DNA of 5,844 nt from Patescibacteria group bacterium (GTDB lineage Bacteria; Patescibacteriota; Saccharimonadia; CAILAD01; GCA-016700035), in NCBI GenBank assembly GCA_030917125.1, contig JAUPVH010000037.1, positions 1 to 5,844 on the forward strand, given 5' to 3'. The position numbers and the translations under genes were made by a program. The notes under the pieces were generated by a model. The model was not told the origin of the DNA. It saw only the letters and a program-made list of their open reading frames with translations, and did not search any database. Positions 5,513 through 5,844 of the stretch are shown piece by piece. How positions within the stretch are numbered: the first letter of the stretch is position 1; the number at the start of each line of letters is the position of its first letter.

Positions 5513-5752
5513 TTATTGATCGGGGTTGAGTTTTCGCTTTGTAACTCTATCGTATTGCCTCTTAGCTGTTGATTGGGCTTTATCAAGTAATCCCTGTGCC
5601 CAAATAAATTCTCTAGCCAATATTGCTAAGCCAGCGATAATAACGACAATCCCTGGTCCAGGAAGTACCAATAGAGCTAAGCCCAGGAGAACTAACGTTG
5701 TACCAACTACTATGATGATGGTGCGCCAAGCGTGACGTAGAACTACTCGCAA
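5513..5752 (-). CDS. PGPGW-family small transmembrane protein, TTG start
   Basis: A 79-residue membrane protein. Two hydrophobic helices (about residues 10-29 and 34-47) flank the signature VLPGPG (29-34), the mark of the putative transmembrane PGPGW family (Pfam PF09656); here Ile replaces the final Trp. Residues 28-46 (LVLPGPGIV to AILA) follow the family closely. A charged, Arg/Lys-rich cytoplasmic tail follows, with amphipathic character (EFIWAQGLLDKAQSTAKRQYDRV). No biochemical role is known for the family. The start is TTG at 5750-5752: no in-frame ATG or GTG precedes it before a stop, and a strong AAGGAG (5761-5766) lies 8 nt upstream. It may share a transcript with the downstream two-helix gene, since I see no clear terminator between them. 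Confidence 0.85.
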   Translation of the reverse strand: MRVVLRHAWRTIIIVVGTTLVLLGLALLVLPGPGIVVIIAGLAILAREFIWAQGLLDKAQSTAKRQYDRVTKRKLNPDQ

Positions 5753-5763
5753 AATGAGGTCTC

Positions 5764-5778
5764 CTTACTGTTAGTAAG
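5764..5778. repeat. Inverted repeat overlapping the SD of the PGPGW gene
   Basis: CTTACTGTTAGTAAG has perfect 6-bp arms and a three-base centre. The proximal arm overlaps the SD (5761-5766), so a hairpin in the mRNA would hide part of the ribosome site. As DNA it could be an operator near the transcription start. Confidence 0.45.
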
Positions 5779-5781
5779 CCT

Positions 5782-5810
5782 AACCTATTTTGCTGAGAAG
5801 TAACAGTGAA
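5782..5810 (-). promoter_or_regulatory. Weak candidate promoter of the PGPGW gene
   Basis: TTCACT (5805-5810, 4 of 6 to TTGACA) and TAGGTT (5782-5787, TAnnnT only) are 17 bp apart on the minus strand. The spacing is ideal but the -10 is poor. If real, transcription starts near 5775, inside the inverted repeat at 5764-5778. The last 90 bp of the window otherwise hold no gene I can support. Confidence 0.25.
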
Positions 5811-5844
5811 GAATTTCACAGTACTGCGGCTCGGGAATGTGGTA

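Noticed and set aside
5806..5819. GTGAA-GAAT-TTCAC inverted repeat as a terminator or regulator site
   Set aside because: Five-bp AT-rich arms without a U-tract and without a supported gene ending there are not enough; chance is likely.
5785..5844. Minus-strand frame open from the window edge, 19 codons ending at TAG 5785-5787, as the tail of another gene
   Set aside because: It is too short to judge, shows no family-like sequence, and an open run of this length is expected by chance. It overlaps the region needed for the PGPGW promoter.

Overview
The window reads as an ordinary stretch of a small bacterial genome, most likely from the Candidate Phyla Radiation, with Candidatus Saccharibacteria (TM7) the best guess. 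The basis is short intergenic gaps, a mix of Shine-Dalgarno (SD)-led and apparently leaderless genes, a glycine-poor single-RRM protein, and a surface-protein tail that resembles, from memory, proteins of that group. No marker gene fixes the taxonomy. A TGA codon ends the phosphatase gene in an ATGA overlap, so TGA is a normal stop here; this argues against the Gracilibacteria/Absconditabacteria code. No mobile element, CRISPR array, rRNA or tRNA is visible.

Layout. Positions 1-435 (+) hold the C-terminal part of a beta-rich, Asn/Gly-patterned protein, probably surface exposed, whose start lies outside the window. It converges on a four-gene minus-strand block with only 4 bp between the stops. 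In transcription order the block is a histidine phosphatase (3842-3132), a DEDDy-type 3'-5' exonuclease related to the PolB exonuclease domain (3135-2413), a Bcp/PrxQ peroxiredoxin (2394-1930) and glutamyl-tRNA synthetase (1906-440). The first two overlap by ATGA, the next gaps are 18 and 23 bp, and gltX also seems to have its own internal promoter. Upstream lies a monocistronic RRM RNA-binding protein gene (4198-3938, -) with a hairpin terminator and a long, hairpin-rich leader. Divergent from it is a DedA-family membrane protein gene (4423-5037, +). A near-symmetrical 42-nt terminator separates dedA from two small minus-strand membrane-protein genes, an unrecognised two-helix protein (5428-5105) and a PGPGW-family protein (5752-5513).

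How the genes fit together. The phosphatase/exonuclease/peroxiredoxin/GltX block mixes housekeeping and stress functions and does not form a recognised pathway. The right-hand side is a small membrane-protein neighbourhood (DedA, two-helix protein, PGPGW). I see no defence system or other new multi-gene system. The most interesting signals are regulatory. Three genes (phosphatase, gltX, dedA) carry an extended -10 element ending 4-7 nt before the ATG and no SD, which implies leaderless mRNAs. The RRM gene has a predicted leader of about 135 nt with several hairpins. Three minus-strand genes carry a short inverted repeat next to or overlapping their SD.
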